Assembly (NCBI RefSeq): GCF_020966635.1
Contig: NZ_JAJKFQ010000011.1
Location: 558,001 to 622,000 of the forward strand
DNA length: 64,000 nt
DNA from: Stieleria sp. JC731
Lineage (GTDB): Bacteria; Planctomycetota; Planctomycetia; Pirellulales; Pirellulaceae
Direction: 5' to 3'
Shown here: piece by piece, positions 17,299 to 25,728 of the stretch
Layout: each line of letters opens with the position of its first letter
Position numbering within the stretch: the first letter of the stretch is position 1
Notes under the pieces: generated by a model
Databases searched by the model: none
What the model was told of the DNA's origin: nothing
Seen by the model: the letters and a program-made list of their open reading frames with translations, nothing else
Program-made: the position numbers and the translations under genes

Positions 17299-18167
17299 GA
17301 TTCATCCAATTCGAACAACAGTTTTATGTCGGCATCTCGTCCGATGACGTCAAAACCATACCGTATAGATGTTGCGATTCTAAATCGCCCGGACGAAGAA
17401 GGCCGGTGTGTGGAGTCAAAGAACTCTCTCAAAGTATCGAAGTCTTTCGCTCCACCTGGCGCTACCAAGACCATAAAGTGAGTTTTTCGAGCATCCCGCT
17501 GTTTGATTGCGGATATCAGGTCTTCAATTCCAGCGAATGCACGGTCGGACTTGCGGTCGCCCTCACGCATCGAAATATGTACTGAACGATTTGGGTGGTC
17601 CCCTAAACGCACGATGACCAATGCTCGGCCGTCACGCAATTGGTCGTTGTAAAGCGGGGTGTTGTTTCCTGCAAGTTTTCGTGTACGTTCCTCCAATTCT
17701 GTAAGCGTCGAACTTAATCGCTGATTATCGTCTTTCACTTTGCGAATTGTCTCTTCCGCGAGGAGCGAGTTCGTTTTATAGCGTTTTTCGGTGTCCTCTA
17801 GTTGTCGTTCGACGGTAGCAACCTGACTGGCAAGTTGTTCGTTCCGGCGTCTTTGCTCTGCAATTTGCGTGAGTAATTGTTCTTCTGTCGCTATCCCTGT
17901 TGCTGTGAGCGCATCATTCTCTCTCTGTTGTCGTTTTTGGATTTGTTGAAGTCGAGCTTGTATCGCATCAGCATCCGCTTTGGTCTGATCAATGATTCGA
18001 GTTACAGCGGCGGCATCACCTGATGGAGTGTGGGACGCCGCATCGACTTTTTCGAGTAGCTCTAAAACCATGATCAATGTGATCAGGATGAAGATCCCAA
18101 CCACAGCCGTAATGATGTCTTGAAAGGCGAAGAACGAAACGCCAGGGCCATTAAGTTTTCGTCGCAT
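17295..18167 (-). CDS. MotB/TolR/ExbD-like single-pass subunit A
   Basis: 290 residues. The N-terminus SFFAFQDIITAVVGIFILI puts an Asp at residue 17, at the cytoplasmic edge of one transmembrane helix (~18-37), as in ExbD/TolR/MotB. A coiled coil of ~120 residues and a C-terminal alpha/beta domain (ALVIVRLGDHPNRSVHIS to the end) follow. The start overlaps the upstream channel gene stop by one base. It is paralogous to the next gene at the N-terminus but diverged in the soluble part. It presumably couples ion flow through the TolQ-like channel to a periplasmic or envelope partner; the partner cannot be told from sequence. Confidence 0.65.
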   Translation of the reverse strand: MRRKLNGPGVSFFAFQDIITAVVGIFILITLIMVLELLEKVDAASHTPSGDAAAVTRIIDQTKADADAIQARLQQIQKRQQRENDALTATGIATEEQLLTQIAEQRRRNEQLASQVATVERQLEDTEKRYKTNSLLAEETIRKVKDDNQRLSSTLTELEERTRKLAGNNTPLYNDQLRDGRALVIVRLGDHPNRSVHISMREGDRKSDRAFAGIEDLISAIKQRDARKTHFMVLVAPGGAKDFDTLREFFDSTHRPSSSGRFRIATSIRYGFDVIGRDADIKLLFELDES

Positions 18168-19102
18168 CAGTTTTTGATTTCGGAGGTCGTGGCCGATGCG
18201 TGCGTTGGTGCTGTGGAAGGCGGGTTCATTTCGGGCGGGGGCTCTTTGCGATTTAATGCCACTTCATCGGCTCGCATGCGGGACACAATTTGGCTAAGGC
18301 AGTAATCCTGGCATTGGTCTAGGAATTCCTCTTCCGCCTTTTTCTGAACGGTAATCCAAAGCTGCAAGAGTAGAGCGATGACAAGTGCGACCAGTGTTGT
18401 TTCGAACGCGGTCGACAGTCCTCCGGTCACTTCACGTAGTGAACTGACAATCCCTGCTACGTCACTGTCGTCAGTCAGGAGTGAGGAGAAATTCCCGATC
18501 GCACCAGCGAGTCCAAGAACTGTTCCGATGAATCCCAGGACTGGGATTGCCCATAGGAATCCTGAGAGCATTCCAAACGAAGTCGCCGAGGCCGATTCGT
18601 CTCGATCCGCCATTGATTGCAGGACTTCGTCGACGTCTCCTATGCGTCCCAGGTTTTTCAGGCTTGACAATGCGATCAATATTCTTCGGAAGACAAGGAA
18701 TTGATCTGGGAAATCAGCGATCGCATGGATCGTGGTCAGGACATCGGGTGCTGTTTGACGGGTGAGGGTGAAGCGCTGGTTTTCCGGTATTACCGGATGT
18801 TCCAATGCGCGGCGTTGGATCGATAGTTTCATGCGTTTGAACACCAGGATTACGGCTGCCCAGAATCCCAGTAAAACCGCAGCGTATTGTGTTGGCCCAC
18901 GATCCAGCATCATCGACTTGAATGAGCTGGCAGGAAGGAATGAGATGACGCCGAAAAACGTAGCGGTGAATATCAATGCGATCAAACCGCAGAACGCAGT
19001 GCGTGTAGACGTACCAGGTGCGGGCGACAATCCGAACATCGCCTCGGGGTCGCCTCGACGGACTGATAGGCGTTCAGGCGACTGCGAGTGGGGCGAGTTC
19101 AT
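18167..19102 (-). CDS. MotA/TolQ/ExbB-type proton channel protein
   Basis: 311 residues with four predicted membrane helices (~36-57, 72-88, 176-208, 228-252). The conserved MotA/TolQ/ExbB core is clear: GFIGTVLGLAGAI (190-202) and TGGLSTAFETTLVALVIAL (226-244). A cytoplasmic loop of ~85 residues separates helices 2 and 3, and the C-terminus is soluble. It lies in one operon with two B-type partners (1-nt overlap downstream), and the GYF-domain gene is 9 nt upstream. Known family role: pentameric channel converting the proton gradient into rotation or pulling. What it drives here is unknown. Confidence 0.85.
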   Translation of the reverse strand: MNSPHSQSPERLSVRRGDPEAMFGLSPAPGTSTRTAFCGLIALIFTATFFGVISFLPASSFKSMMLDRGPTQYAAVLLGFWAAVILVFKRMKLSIQRRALEHPVIPENQRFTLTRQTAPDVLTTIHAIADFPDQFLVFRRILIALSSLKNLGRIGDVDEVLQSMADRDESASATSFGMLSGFLWAIPVLGFIGTVLGLAGAIGNFSSLLTDDSDVAGIVSSLREVTGGLSTAFETTLVALVIALLLQLWITVQKKAEEEFLDQCQDYCLSQIVSRMRADEVALNRKEPPPEMNPPSTAPTHASATTSEIKN

Positions 19103-19111
19103 CTTTTGGCT

Positions 19112-20035
19112 CTAAGTCGCTTGTGCGATCGTGAATAGTAAGAAAATAGCGAAAACAATTTGGTTGGCGATGATGAAAGCCATTGATAGACCCGCGAACA
19201 TCCAGACGCGATGTTCGTGTCTCGCGATCGCAACAGAGTCATCTGATCCGTATTGACGGTGCAATTGCCCGAGGAGTTTCGTCATCGCGATGGCCGCCAT
19301 CAGTAGCAGGATGGCGAAGACTAATGAGCTTAGCGCCCATAGTGCGACCAGACCGCTATTTTCAACTCGCCGCGTTGCTACCGCGGTGTAGATTTGAAAG
19401 ATCCCTAGTGCAAAGGATTCAGCGGAGAAAATGTATGTGATGACACAGGTGGAAAGGATCCAGAACAAGCGGCGTGAGCGTAAGTCTCGCAAGGCGTAAT
19501 TCTGATCCTCTCGGTTGACTTCGACTGAAGACGGCGAGAGGTTTAGCGAGGTATGGTCAATTGAGGTCGTTGGGGAAGAAATTAATGCTGCTGGCAATGC
19601 TTCTCGGACCGTCGACCACTCATGCATGCCGGTGCGCCAAACAAGCGTCTGTGCATTAATGCGTCGTTCGCTGATCCATCTTCCCAAGGTGTGTTCATCA
19701 ATTGGTCCATGCCGTTCACCCTCGATGGCGACATACCATTCGCCGGTTTCGGCACCGCTGTTTTGGGTCGGGGGCGACAGTTCATTTGAGGTGCCGTCAG
19801 CCTTGGCAGCAGCAGCGTCATCGGGTTTAGGTTCAGAGGTGATAGGGCCTAGTCGGTCCGCTTGCCACTGATCTACTCGTTGCCAATGGTTAATTCCGGC
19901 CGTGCTGATTTCATCTTTCGGGCCTAGTTGTTGCCTGGCAATCATGCGATCGATTTGATCGTGACTAAACGGGCCAAGACGGCGTCCCTGTCGACGTACA
20001 TGGAATCTATCGTCAGTATCAGAACTGGGGCTCAT
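19112..20035 (-). CDS. membrane protein with two GYF_2-type domains
   Basis: 307 residues. Two GYF_2-like modules stand at ~11-57 (FHVRRQGRRLGPFSHDQI) and ~99-148 (EWYVAIEGERHGPIDEHTL to HEWSTV). Both show the W/F-Y/H-V..G..GP signature of domains that bind proline-rich peptides or act as adaptors. Three transmembrane helices follow at ~190-212, 229-252 and 278-304. The start overlaps the upstream 1000-residue gene by 4 nt. The GAP1-like protein of the same operon has a proline-rich stretch before its membrane helix (~305-322, PGPPPQPIPGQAPPPFQPQ), an obvious candidate ligand. That pairing is inference. Confidence 0.75.
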   Translation of the reverse strand: MSPSSDTDDRFHVRRQGRRLGPFSHDQIDRMIARQQLGPKDEISTAGINHWQRVDQWQADRLGPITSEPKPDDAAAAKADGTSNELSPPTQNSGAETGEWYVAIEGERHGPIDEHTLGRWISERRINAQTLVWRTGMHEWSTVREALPAALISSPTTSIDHTSLNLSPSSVEVNREDQNYALRDLRSRRLFWILSTCVITYIFSAESFALGIFQIYTAVATRRVENSGLVALWALSSLVFAILLLMAAIAMTKLLGQLHRQYGSDDSVAIARHEHRVWMFAGLSMAFIIANQIVFAIFLLFTIAQAT

Positions 20036-23034
20036 AAAGAAATGTTCGCCAATGAGTGAGAGCTGTAAGACGCGTTATTGGTCAAGGTGGACTCGGTTCG
20101 GATTGAGATGAAGATCGGTTCGCCAGCTAACAAAGTGAATGACGAGTCGGTGACCTTTATCTGGCCATTTATCATTTCCCCAATGGGGACCCAACGGCAT
20201 TTCAGGGGCACCTCTGAATCACGACGGACCACCATTAACGTGCCCGACCGCAAGGATTCTCTCGGTTCCCAGAAGTGAATGACTTGGTTGGATCCCGATT
20301 TTTTTAATGAGGAGTTGCTAGTGATGTCCCAGATTCCGATCGGTCGTACTCTCATTTGAGCTATCGATTTAAGCTCCTTTAGCGGATCAGGATTTCGGCG
20401 ATACAGTTGGGCTAAGGCTGGCATGACATCCTGTACGACAAAGTCGGTCGGCTGAACCGATCTTTCAGCTGACCGATACCAGTCGTCCCAGGCTGCTCGA
20501 CGCGCAACAAGAGAAAGGTGGATCTTGGCGAAGTGTTCTTTCGCAACAGAACCTTTCATGATTTTCTCAATTGCTTGTGCTATCAAGATTTCTTTGATTG
20601 TGGCGTCGAGCTCTCCACGATTGCATAGCTCAGCCAGCCACTTGAGCATTGTTCCGTCCCAATCGGCCATGGCTTCGGATCGCTTCGCATTCCATTTGGC
20701 TTTAAGCGTTGCTGCGCTATTTGCTGGTTCTAGTTCGATGAGTAGCGGAGTGTCGAGGGTTTCCTGTCCGATGGCACCGTCGCCAGTTTTGATGACTTCT
20801 ATGCGGGAAAGCAATTTCTGGTTGTCGCCGATCGAAAATCTGTCTCGCTCGCGATCGTAAAAATTCTTGTAAATATAAACTCGTTCTCCATGTCCATCTT
20901 TCTGTGTTATGGAGATGATTTGGGAGAACAGTGACCTATCTAGGAAGCTCTCGAACTGATTCAGGATTTCTCGCCGAGTTTCAGCTTGTTCGATACAAAA
21001 GTGAACTGGTCTGGGGATGCTAAATGGAGGCTCAACGCAAGCTTTGGAGAAATCTATGCCGGACTGTGATGCAGTTGATGCGGATTGAGGGTCAAAACGC
21101 CTTGCGAATGCTTCTTGTATTTTCCGGATATGAGAGTTCCAGGCATCGGCAGTTTTCCAGAATTCGGCCGAGTCGAGCGTTTGTTTGAACACTGAAGACT
21201 TTTGATCGAGGGGAAGCTTTGAAATGTAGTCTTCCATTCTCGATTTCAGGTTCGGCAGTGATCTTGCAGCTAGCAGGTCTTCAAGAGCTCCGGCGGATTG
21301 GATGAGTGTTAGCTCCTTGTCTTTCATTCGGGATTTCAAAGCGGTGATGCGCCGGATCTGGTTTTCTCCTTCCTGTGTAGCTGACGAGCTTGCATGTGGA
21401 AAATCGGCGATGATCCGGTTGATCTCGCTAACTGCTTCGTCAAGCCGGTTGGCTTGGTTGCGCAGTTCATCAAGGGATGATTCATTTAGGTCGATCTTTG
21501 ATTGCTGCGTTACGATTTCGCCAGTTTCGCGAAGCTGGGAGATCAAGAGCTCTGTCTGGCCCTTTCGTCTGTTGTTCACGAACTTTTCATAGCGTTCACG
21601 CTGTTTTAGGATTCGAAGTTTTTCGTCATCAGTGGTCGCTTGTTCTTCCAGGCGGGATAGCGTTGCTGGCTGAATTGCCTCATCGTCAAGAGATTCTAGT
21701 TCGACCATCTGTTGATCGAATCGGGCGATCCTATCCGCTTCATTTTGCTCCATTGAATCGTGCAGTACGATCAGTTCTGCCACCTTCGGATCAGATGCCA
21801 GTTTGGGTTGTGTACGTTTTACTGTTTCGATGAATTGCTTCGCCTCGTCCAGCGATCCGGAATCCAAAAATTGTTGTATTTGACCGGCTACAGTAGCAAC
21901 TCGCTCGGTGTGGCTTCGTTGCATTTGCCAATTCGCAAGGTAGCCGGTCAAGAGAAGCGTCGCGATCGCTACACCACACACGGCAAGCTGGAATTTTCGC
22001 TTTCCACGAGTCCTTAGGTCATCGATCGTGATGCGGTATCGATTAAAAAGTTCAGGCGGAAGCGGTTCGTCAAAGGCAACGGCTTTTTGGTATGCCGATT
22101 CGATTTGAGATATACTCGCATTTCTGCGGTCCATCGTGTTTTCGAGTACGGACATAGCCAAGATCCGCGATTCTATCCGCTGCTTTTCAGTCTCTAGCTC
22201 CGCAACATACTTCAGGCCTGGTGCTGCGAGGTCTTCTGCTTTAGCAGGGACTGATGACGAACCAAAGTTCTCGACGATTTCCTGGCGTATTTTCTGAAAG
22301 CGAACCGCTGCTTGATGTATTCCGGGTTCGTCAAATTGTTCTATGCATTCCTGCATGGTGGTCGCTGCGAAAGTCAGCTCGTCCTTTTTCTCTGCTAATC
22401 GCAGTTCACGAAGGTGGCGATCTACAGCAGATCGTAGCGAGGCCGGTGGATCAGTTTGCCAGGTCGAATTCAGTTCATTTTGAAGATGTGTTAGCTTTGC
22501 CAGGTCATTTGTTTGGATGGCATGCTGAACGTCCGTAGATAGTTCTTTAAGGCGTGCTGTCTCATGCTTTTCAATGTCTTCGAACCAATGTGGGCTGGTC
22601 GAGTCGGCAGCTGCGATTGCCCGAAGGGTTCGAAGTCGCCAAGCCAACGGTGCACGCGCCAGGACGAGTTTGCGTTGACGCCTGAGCAATCCATCAATGG
22701 ATTGCAGTTCGACCATCGCGTCTCCGAGCAGTTCAATTGCTGCGGTATCCACGACTGAAATTCGGGGTAGGTCGTAGAGTTCGGTCAGTTCAACTAGCTC
22801 ATCGAGCCGAGGAATGGCCAGTTCGTTAGCACGGTCAATCAGCGATGGTGAAGAGCCGATGATTGCCATTGCTTCGCTACGGAGTCCGCGACGGACGAGG
22901 TCGACCGCATCGCCAAGTTTTTGATTGACGACCGATAGTTCGCCCTCGTAAAGTTCAACAATCTCGCGAACATCATCTTCGGAGATGCTGTGGCTATCGA
23001 GTAATCGGTTGATTCGTAGGGTAATGGCGGGCAT
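20032..23034 (-). CDS. 1000-residue helical membrane protein of the GTPase/GAP1 operon
   Basis: Unrecognised family. The first ~340 residues are largely charged helix (predicted cytoplasmic). One transmembrane segment follows at ~348-367 (LAVCGVAIATLLLTGYLAN), and ~630 residues predicted periplasmic come after it. These start with coiled-coil segments (~380-620) and end in a mixed region rich in beta strand around residues 905-1000. No catalytic motif was seen. It is tightly coupled: 4-nt overlap with the downstream GYF gene and 14 nt after the GAP1-like gene. A trans-envelope scaffold linking the cytoplasmic GTPase/GAP1 pair to the proton-channel part is a reasonable guess. Confidence 0.6.
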   Translation of the reverse strand: MPAITLRINRLLDSHSISEDDVREIVELYEGELSVVNQKLGDAVDLVRRGLRSEAMAIIGSSPSLIDRANELAIPRLDELVELTELYDLPRISVVDTAAIELLGDAMVELQSIDGLLRRQRKLVLARAPLAWRLRTLRAIAAADSTSPHWFEDIEKHETARLKELSTDVQHAIQTNDLAKLTHLQNELNSTWQTDPPASLRSAVDRHLRELRLAEKKDELTFAATTMQECIEQFDEPGIHQAAVRFQKIRQEIVENFGSSSVPAKAEDLAAPGLKYVAELETEKQRIESRILAMSVLENTMDRRNASISQIESAYQKAVAFDEPLPPELFNRYRITIDDLRTRGKRKFQLAVCGVAIATLLLTGYLANWQMQRSHTERVATVAGQIQQFLDSGSLDEAKQFIETVKRTQPKLASDPKVAELIVLHDSMEQNEADRIARFDQQMVELESLDDEAIQPATLSRLEEQATTDDEKLRILKQRERYEKFVNNRRKGQTELLISQLRETGEIVTQQSKIDLNESSLDELRNQANRLDEAVSEINRIIADFPHASSSATQEGENQIRRITALKSRMKDKELTLIQSAGALEDLLAARSLPNLKSRMEDYISKLPLDQKSSVFKQTLDSAEFWKTADAWNSHIRKIQEAFARRFDPQSASTASQSGIDFSKACVEPPFSIPRPVHFCIEQAETRREILNQFESFLDRSLFSQIISITQKDGHGERVYIYKNFYDRERDRFSIGDNQKLLSRIEVIKTGDGAIGQETLDTPLLIELEPANSAATLKAKWNAKRSEAMADWDGTMLKWLAELCNRGELDATIKEILIAQAIEKIMKGSVAKEHFAKIHLSLVARRAAWDDWYRSAERSVQPTDFVVQDVMPALAQLYRRNPDPLKELKSIAQMRVRPIGIWDITSNSSLKKSGSNQVIHFWEPRESLRSGTLMVVRRDSEVPLKCRWVPIGEMINGQIKVTDSSFTLLAGEPIFISIRTESTLTNNASYSSHSLANISL

Positions 23035-23048
23035 GAATGGCTCAGTTG

Positions 23049-25727
23049 TTAATCTTTGGGAGGTGGGCCATAGAAAAGTTCAGGGAAGAAAAACATGTCG
23101 AAAGATTCGATTGTCTCAAACGAGGACTGTCCATAGTCTACTCCCGGGGTGACTTTGCCAAATTCAATTTGTGCATTGAAATCTATTAAACCATTATTGA
23201 TCGTGAGTGCATGATATTTCTCTTTGAGGTCTCTGAGGTTCATGATGTGCTCATCGAGTTTTTTCTCAATTTCTATTTCAGGATCTTTGAATATTTTGGA
23301 AATGCTCGGCTGGAGTCTTTTGAGGTCAACGGCTGCCTGGTTCGTTTGCACGATATATAGTTGATTTAACTTATTTGCCGGCGCCTGCTTGATCACTTTG
23401 GCCAGCTTTTCTATGTCTTGCTTCTGTTCTTGGAGATTCGCCTTTTCGACCGCGCTTGCATTGCTTTGATTGGCTTCTTCTAGCTTCTTTGCGATTTCCT
23501 CTTCCGCTTTTCTGCGGTTGGCGGCGAATGCCTTACTTAAGCGTTCGGCGGAATTGAATGTTAAGTCTTGTTGCTGTATGAAAAGCTCAAGTTGTTTAAG
23601 TATCGGATACTCTTGGCGAACATCGTTAGGGATGTTATTTTGGTTAAGATTCAGCCGTAGTGTGATTCCAGTTTCAGTTGATGAAATTGTAAGCCAGCCT
23701 TCGAATTCGCCAGGTAGGTTAATTTCGTGGTTTAGTTGTGGTAGGCGGATCGGCCTGCTGTCGTTAACTTTCAAGTGGTCAATTGTCCTGGCATCACTTG
23801 GGCCTAGCGCGATCTTGCAGAGAGGCTCAATGTGGAGTCGGTTCTCCCTGCGACGAGAGTCGCCGTCAAAATAGATGTCCAAGCTATGGGAGTCGCGGCG
23901 GCGTTGAAGTTCAGCTTCTAAGTTCGCTCGCAATGAACTTAGTTTCTTTCTATTCGATGAGGCGAGTTCAGAATTCAGAGTCGCTAGTTCTTCGTGTTGT
24001 TGCAAGCTATCGGTTATTGACTTGAAACGTTCTGTGGTTTTCGAACGCACCGTGTCGATGTTTCGTTCGACCTTGTAGCTGCTGTTGGCCGACTTTGCTA
24101 ATTCCGGTTGTTTTGTTCGTTTCTGTTCCCATCTCGTTGCTTCAGTATTCCACGTTTCATATTTTTGGTTCAAACGTGCTTGCTGAGATTTTAGGTCTTC
24201 AGTGTTCGCGTGCGTTGCGAGCGCGCTGAGGAGTTTCTCTTGATCGGCAATGAATTGGGTCACTTGATTCTTGCTGTCTGCTAGTCGAACCCAGGACGAT
24301 AGCTTTTCATCAGAAGGAAGTAAGGTCAAGTTTGATAGTTGTTTGTTTTGCTCTTCGAGTAGTTCTAGGTTTTTATGAATTTCTCTGGAAAGTTTAGTTA
24401 CCGGGTTCTCAGGATCATTAAAGGAAGCTGCGCCTTTTATGATGGTTTCCGCGAGTTCTTCAATTGCGTGCCGTTGTTTTTCTTCAGTATCTCTTTTCTC
24501 ATTGATGTCTGGATCGGCATCGATTCCGGATGCAGGTTCGTTAGGTTCCGGCTGTTGCTCGATGTCAGGTTCGGGTAGCACCTTCTTGGGGATGTTTTCT
24601 TTGGGGGGTGCCTTGATCCCTGCCTCAGCGTTTAGTTCGGTTAGAAGAGCTTCCGAGTCAGATCGCAGTAGGAATATCGAAGCCACGACACCGAGGATCA
24701 GCGGTGCTAACGCGGCGATTGCGAGTAGTGTCAGGCGATTGTTTTCATTCTGTGAATATTGCGGTTGAAATGGAGGTGGTGCCTGTCCGGGGATTGGCTG
24801 GGGTGGTGGTCCCGGAGACTTGGGATCCGCGCTTTGACGGTTAGTCGCTTCGTTTGTTGGTTCTTGAGGTGATGTTTGCCCAAATCGAGAGACGCCGGGC
24901 GCCAGGACTGGGCGGGCGGGGGCAACCGAACTGAGGCGTCCTGACCGCGCCGCTTCGACTAGCGGTCCATCTGGCGGGGCCTCTAGGTTTCCTGATGACA
25001 GGTCAAGTTGCAGCGCCGTAGGTGGGAGTGATAAAGCTTCCGGGGATCCCGCTATCAAGCAGCGCAAGCGACACTGGACTCCTGGTGGCAGTTCGCAAGC
25101 GTGTGTAGAGAACGTTGCGTTCCATCGTTTGGGTTCCGGAAGCAGGCAAATTGCTTCGTCGACTAACGCCAATAATTCGGTGTTCTGCTCAGGACGGTAG
25201 ATCAGATAGAGCAATGAGCTAGGTGTTTGACTGTCGAAGATCGAGGCGACTGTCCCAGCCCAGCCGGCGTCACCGGTTTGTTGCTCCCAGCTTTTCGCGA
25301 TTCGAAGGGGTGAGTCTACCCTTGGGATTGCTTTCGCTGTTGAAATCGTCCGAACTTCACCGTCCCAGGTTTCAATCGAAAATCCTGGTGTGCGTAAGAT
25401 GGCGGCGGGCCCGCTTGCCGTCCGGTCGGCCGCTGAGACGACCACGTGGTGGGCTAGCTTGTTTGATCGGCCCGTGTAATCCGGCGGCGCTTCAGCGATT
25501 CTTGATAGCACATTGACCAGTCGTCCAGCCACTTTCAGTTGCACGTGCATGTAGTTGACCGGAGAAGGCCCGTGCGTAACGGCGGGTTGATACGCAGATA
25601 GGCTTTCCAGCGGCCCGACTAGTCCAGCAGGCATGCTCTCGGACATTGCAACAGTGCAGAAACCTCGGCTACCCGGACGGAGCCCCCGTGGTGCCGACGT
25701 GTAAATCAATTCGCTACTTTGGGACAT
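23049..25727 (-). CDS. GTPase-associated protein 1 (GAP1)-like membrane protein
   Basis: 892 residues. The N-terminus (ELIYTSAPRGLRPGSRGFC to ~250) resembles the N-terminal domain (type 2) of GTPase-associated protein 1, a family named from operons with unusual P-loop GTPases. A proline-rich linker (~303-322), one transmembrane helix (~332-354), a long coiled-coil region (~400-600) and a mixed C-terminal domain follow. The gene starts 1 nt after the GTPase gene, so the pair is co-translated. The GAP1 assignment is from memory of the family signature. Proteins of this group have been predicted to act in NTP-dependent conflict or signalling systems; the biochemical role is unknown. Confidence 0.68.
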   Translation of the reverse strand: MSQSSELIYTSAPRGLRPGSRGFCTVAMSESMPAGLVGPLESLSAYQPAVTHGPSPVNYMHVQLKVAGRLVNVLSRIAEAPPDYTGRSNKLAHHVVVSAADRTASGPAAILRTPGFSIETWDGEVRTISTAKAIPRVDSPLRIAKSWEQQTGDAGWAGTVASIFDSQTPSSLLYLIYRPEQNTELLALVDEAICLLPEPKRWNATFSTHACELPPGVQCRLRCLIAGSPEALSLPPTALQLDLSSGNLEAPPDGPLVEAARSGRLSSVAPARPVLAPGVSRFGQTSPQEPTNEATNRQSADPKSPGPPPQPIPGQAPPPFQPQYSQNENNRLTLLAIAALAPLILGVVASIFLLRSDSEALLTELNAEAGIKAPPKENIPKKVLPEPDIEQQPEPNEPASGIDADPDINEKRDTEEKQRHAIEELAETIIKGAASFNDPENPVTKLSREIHKNLELLEEQNKQLSNLTLLPSDEKLSSWVRLADSKNQVTQFIADQEKLLSALATHANTEDLKSQQARLNQKYETWNTEATRWEQKRTKQPELAKSANSSYKVERNIDTVRSKTTERFKSITDSLQQHEELATLNSELASSNRKKLSSLRANLEAELQRRRDSHSLDIYFDGDSRRRENRLHIEPLCKIALGPSDARTIDHLKVNDSRPIRLPQLNHEINLPGEFEGWLTISSTETGITLRLNLNQNNIPNDVRQEYPILKQLELFIQQQDLTFNSAERLSKAFAANRRKAEEEIAKKLEEANQSNASAVEKANLQEQKQDIEKLAKVIKQAPANKLNQLYIVQTNQAAVDLKRLQPSISKIFKDPEIEIEKKLDEHIMNLRDLKEKYHALTINNGLIDFNAQIEFGKVTPGVDYGQSSFETIESFDMFFFPELFYGPPPKD

Positions 25728-25728
25728 G

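Noticed and set aside
16381-19102. Calling the channel genes a Zorya defence system (ZorAB)
   Set aside because: The B subunits lack the OmpA-type peptidoglycan-binding domain, the A protein lacks the long ZorA tail, and no ZorC/ZorD/ZorE-like gene (SNF2 helicase, HNH nuclease) is present.
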